7,062 nt of DNA, from positions 1-7,062 of the forward strand of contig CACZPE010000009.1 of NCBI GenBank assembly GCA_902782875.1. The letters run 5' to 3'. Shown here piece after piece: positions 6,864 through 7,062 of this stretch (positions are counted from its first letter, which is position 1; every line of letters begins with the position of its first letter). The notes under the pieces were generated by a model. That model did not search any database and was not told the origin of the DNA. It saw only the letters and a program-made list of their open reading frames with translations. This DNA is from an uncultured Ruminococcus sp. GTDB taxonomy: Bacteria > Bacillota_A > Clostridia > Oscillospirales > Ruminococcaceae. A program made the translations under genes and the position numbers.

Positions 6864-6907
6864 ACAGCGCGGATATTCATTATGTCATACACGCTGTTTA
6901 TGAATAT
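6864..6907 (-). repeat. Two interleaved inverted repeats in the endoglucanase leader
   Basis: Reading the minus strand in transcript order, the arms are A ATATTCAT (6900-6907), B ACAGCGTG (6890-6897), A' ATGAATAT (6873-6880) and B' CGCGCTGT (6864-6871). A/A' pair perfectly over 8 bp; B/B' pair over 8 bp with one G-U. The order A-B-A'-B' means both stems cannot easily form together: the connecting loops are 2, 9 and 1 nt, too tight for a normal pseudoknot with full stems. They may be alternative RNA folds or protein-binding half-sites about 26-27 bp apart centre to centre. Confidence 0.5.
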
Positions 6908-6916
6908 ACAGACTTT

Positions 6917-6945
6917 ATTATACCATATCCTTCCGAGTTAATCAA
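6917..6945 (-). promoter_or_regulatory. Sigma-A-type promoter of the endoglucanase, extended -10
   Basis: On the minus strand TTGATT (6940-6945) is followed by exactly 17 nt and a perfect TATAAT (6917-6922). The TG one base before the hexamer makes an extended -10. The -35 matches consensus at 4 of 6 positions, which is typical when the -10 is extended. Transcription should begin near 6910, giving a leader of about 64 nt that starts almost at the first arm of the interleaved repeats. Confidence 0.8.
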
Positions 6946-6951
6946 GACCTT

Positions 6952-7062
6952 TCACCCATTTTGATCGGCAGTGCCGACAGCCTCCTCGCAGGTGCATTCT
7001 ATGGCGCCAGCCTGATCTGCGGCACGGTACCCTTCGTTTCGGGAACAGGAACACACACTGCT
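6952..7062 (-). other. Right-edge open frame, possible 3' end of an upstream gene
   Basis: One minus-strand frame is open from the window edge to a TGA at 6952-6954, giving 36 residues with two Cys-x-Cys pairs and an acidic tail ending ADQNG. A gene ending just before the endoglucanase promoter would fit the layout. However, another minus frame and one plus frame (residues like LIGSADSLLAGAFYG from 6961) are also open here, and the stretch is too short to choose. A 5-bp hairpin (TCGGC/GCCGA, around 6964-6976) has no T-run on either side and is not a terminator. I do not recognise any family. Confidence 0.25.

Noticed and set aside
6964..6976. Hairpin TCGGC-AGT-GCCGA as a terminator
   Set aside because: The stem is only 5 bp and no T-run follows on either strand.

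Overview
The window looks like a chromosomal segment of a Gram-positive, cellulose-degrading gut or rumen clostridium, most likely Ruminococcus or a close relative. This is inferred from three things: a wall-anchored CBM2-like/GH5 endoglucanase, a prokaryotic V-type ATPase cluster, and the UPF0237-UPF0210 pair common in Firmicutes. Genus-level placement is an inference; no rRNA or other marker gene is present. Every gene I can support is on the minus strand, so the window reads right to left.

Right edge to 4864: about 110 bases at the right edge may hold the end of an upstream minus-strand gene, but this is not certain. Next comes a clear promoter (TTGATT, 17 bp, extended -10 TGGTATAAT), then a leader of about 64 nt with two interleaved inverted repeats. 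It is followed by a secreted endoglucanase reading frame of 660 codons: putative lipoprotein signal, long Thr/Ala-rich linker, CBM2-like domain, Gly-rich linker, GH5 catalytic domain. The frame is broken by one in-frame TGA at codon 452, where the GH5 family has a Trp. The stop separates the acid/base glutamate (E430) from the nucleophile (E574), so the terminated product should be inactive. The frame is intact on both sides.

4774 to 1: a run of five closely spaced genes that looks like one transcript. In order they are an ACT-domain protein (UPF0237), its usual partner UPF0210/DUF711, a small coiled-coil V-ATPase stalk subunit, V-ATPase subunit C, and V-ATPase membrane subunit I, which runs off the left edge. 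Gaps are 20 to 84 nt, each start has a Shine-Dalgarno sequence, and I see no terminator between genes. The rest of the V-ATPase (K, E, F, A, B, D) presumably lies beyond position 1.

The second half therefore encodes a membrane rotary ATPase headed by a two-gene putative amino-acid-sensing module of unknown function. The first half is an apparently unrelated cellulase. I found no tRNA, rRNA, CRISPR, IS element or clear intrinsic terminator. I saw no convincing new multi-gene system. The points most worth checking are the in-frame TGA, the leader repeats, and the attachment of UPF0237-UPF0210 to the V-ATPase operon.
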